From NCBI RefSeq assembly GCF_900635445.1, contig NZ_LR134117.1, positions 4,092,001 to 4,156,000 of the forward strand: a stretch of DNA of 64,000 nucleotides, written 5' to 3'. A model generated the notes under the pieces. The model was given only the letters and a program-made list of their open reading frames with translations. It was not told the origin of the DNA and did no database searches. The stretch's first letter is position 1; each line of letters begins with the position of its first letter. This document shows positions 63,847 through 64,000 of this stretch, piece by piece. This stretch comes from Serratia odorifera (GTDB lineage Bacteria > Pseudomonadota > Gammaproteobacteria > Enterobacterales > Enterobacteriaceae). Position numbers and translations under genes: made by a program.

Positions 63847-64000
63847 TCAGACCCGGTACACCGCATCGCGGATCTCGCCCGGATATATTCCACTCATGCC
63901 CTCATACGCCGTATTGGTCAACGCCACCACGCTCAGCGCCGCTTGTTGATCGCAGAACCAGCTGTGGCCGTAGGCTCCGCCCCATTGCAGCGTGCCGTTG
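63847..64000 (-). CDS. C-terminal fragment of a beta-lactamase-like serine hydrolase
   Basis: The last 50 codons of a minus-strand gene that continues beyond the right edge. The frame ends V-Y-R-V with a TGA at 63847-63849. It contains Q-W-G-G-A-Y-G-H-S-W-F and V-A-L-T-N-T-A-Y-E-G-M-S-G, the C-terminal G-x-x-G-H-S and V-x-L-T-N-T pattern of class C beta-lactamase-like esterases and peptidases. The active-site Ser motif lies outside the window. It is a different protein from the lipoprotein at 32176-33390. Confidence 0.8.
   Translation of the reverse strand, partial: NGTLQWGGAYGHSWFCDQQAALSVVALTNTAYEGMSGIYPGEIRDAVYRV

Overview
The window looks like the replication-terminus region of an Enterobacterales chromosome, most likely Serratia or a close relative. 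Three things point there. A 28-bp dif site (14134-14161) differs from the E. coli sequence at one outer base. A Tus-binding Ter site sits directly upstream of tus (57013-57982). The order ydfG, ynfA, ynfB, ynfD, clcB, ynfK/bioD2, mlc, ynfL, ynfM, tus, fumC, manA, ydgA follows the E. coli terminus. One exact matS site and two KOPS octamers pointing at dif agree. I see no tRNA, rRNA, CRISPR array, transposase, integrase or prophage gene.

Layout. 0-9 kb: a plus-strand set of hydroxyacid dehydrogenase, M20 amidohydrolase, class III aminotransferase, Lrp-type regulator, acetyltransferase and hydantoinase A/B, probably a catabolic pathway of unknown substrate. 9-13 kb: a divergent LysR gene, a D-tartrate dehydratase and an anion transporter. 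13-20 kb: O-methyltransferase, dif, Nudix, TetR with a triple operator facing a RidA gene, dienelactone hydrolase, a KGG stress protein, a membrane protein, and an ArsR/SRPBCC pair. 20-32 kb: hpxO (urate hydroxylase) and then a complete aerobic nicotinate pathway (nicB, nicA, nicR, nicX read left; nicC, D, E, F, T read right). 32-42 kb: a serine hydrolase, a broken dcp, and xdhC, xdhB, xdhA and guaD for guanine and xanthine oxidation. 42-64 kb: transporters and housekeeping genes largely collinear with E. coli, ending in a partial serine hydrolase.

How the genes work together. The accessory half is a set of N-heterocycle and organic-acid catabolic modules. NicAB hydroxylates nicotinate, and NicC, X, D, F and E take it through 2,5-dihydroxypyridine, N-formylmaleamate, maleamate and maleate to fumarate. 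GuaD and XDH convert guanine to xanthine and urate, and HpxO oxidises urate. TarD makes oxaloacetate from D-tartrate. NicAB and XDH are both molybdenum hydroxylases.

Caveat. At least a dozen recognisable genes are broken by single-base indels, mostly one extra base in a short homopolymer, including conserved genes such as fumC and tus. About 33.5-39.2 kb is dense with them. This looks more like sequencing error than decay, so broken genes are given their full inferred spans.
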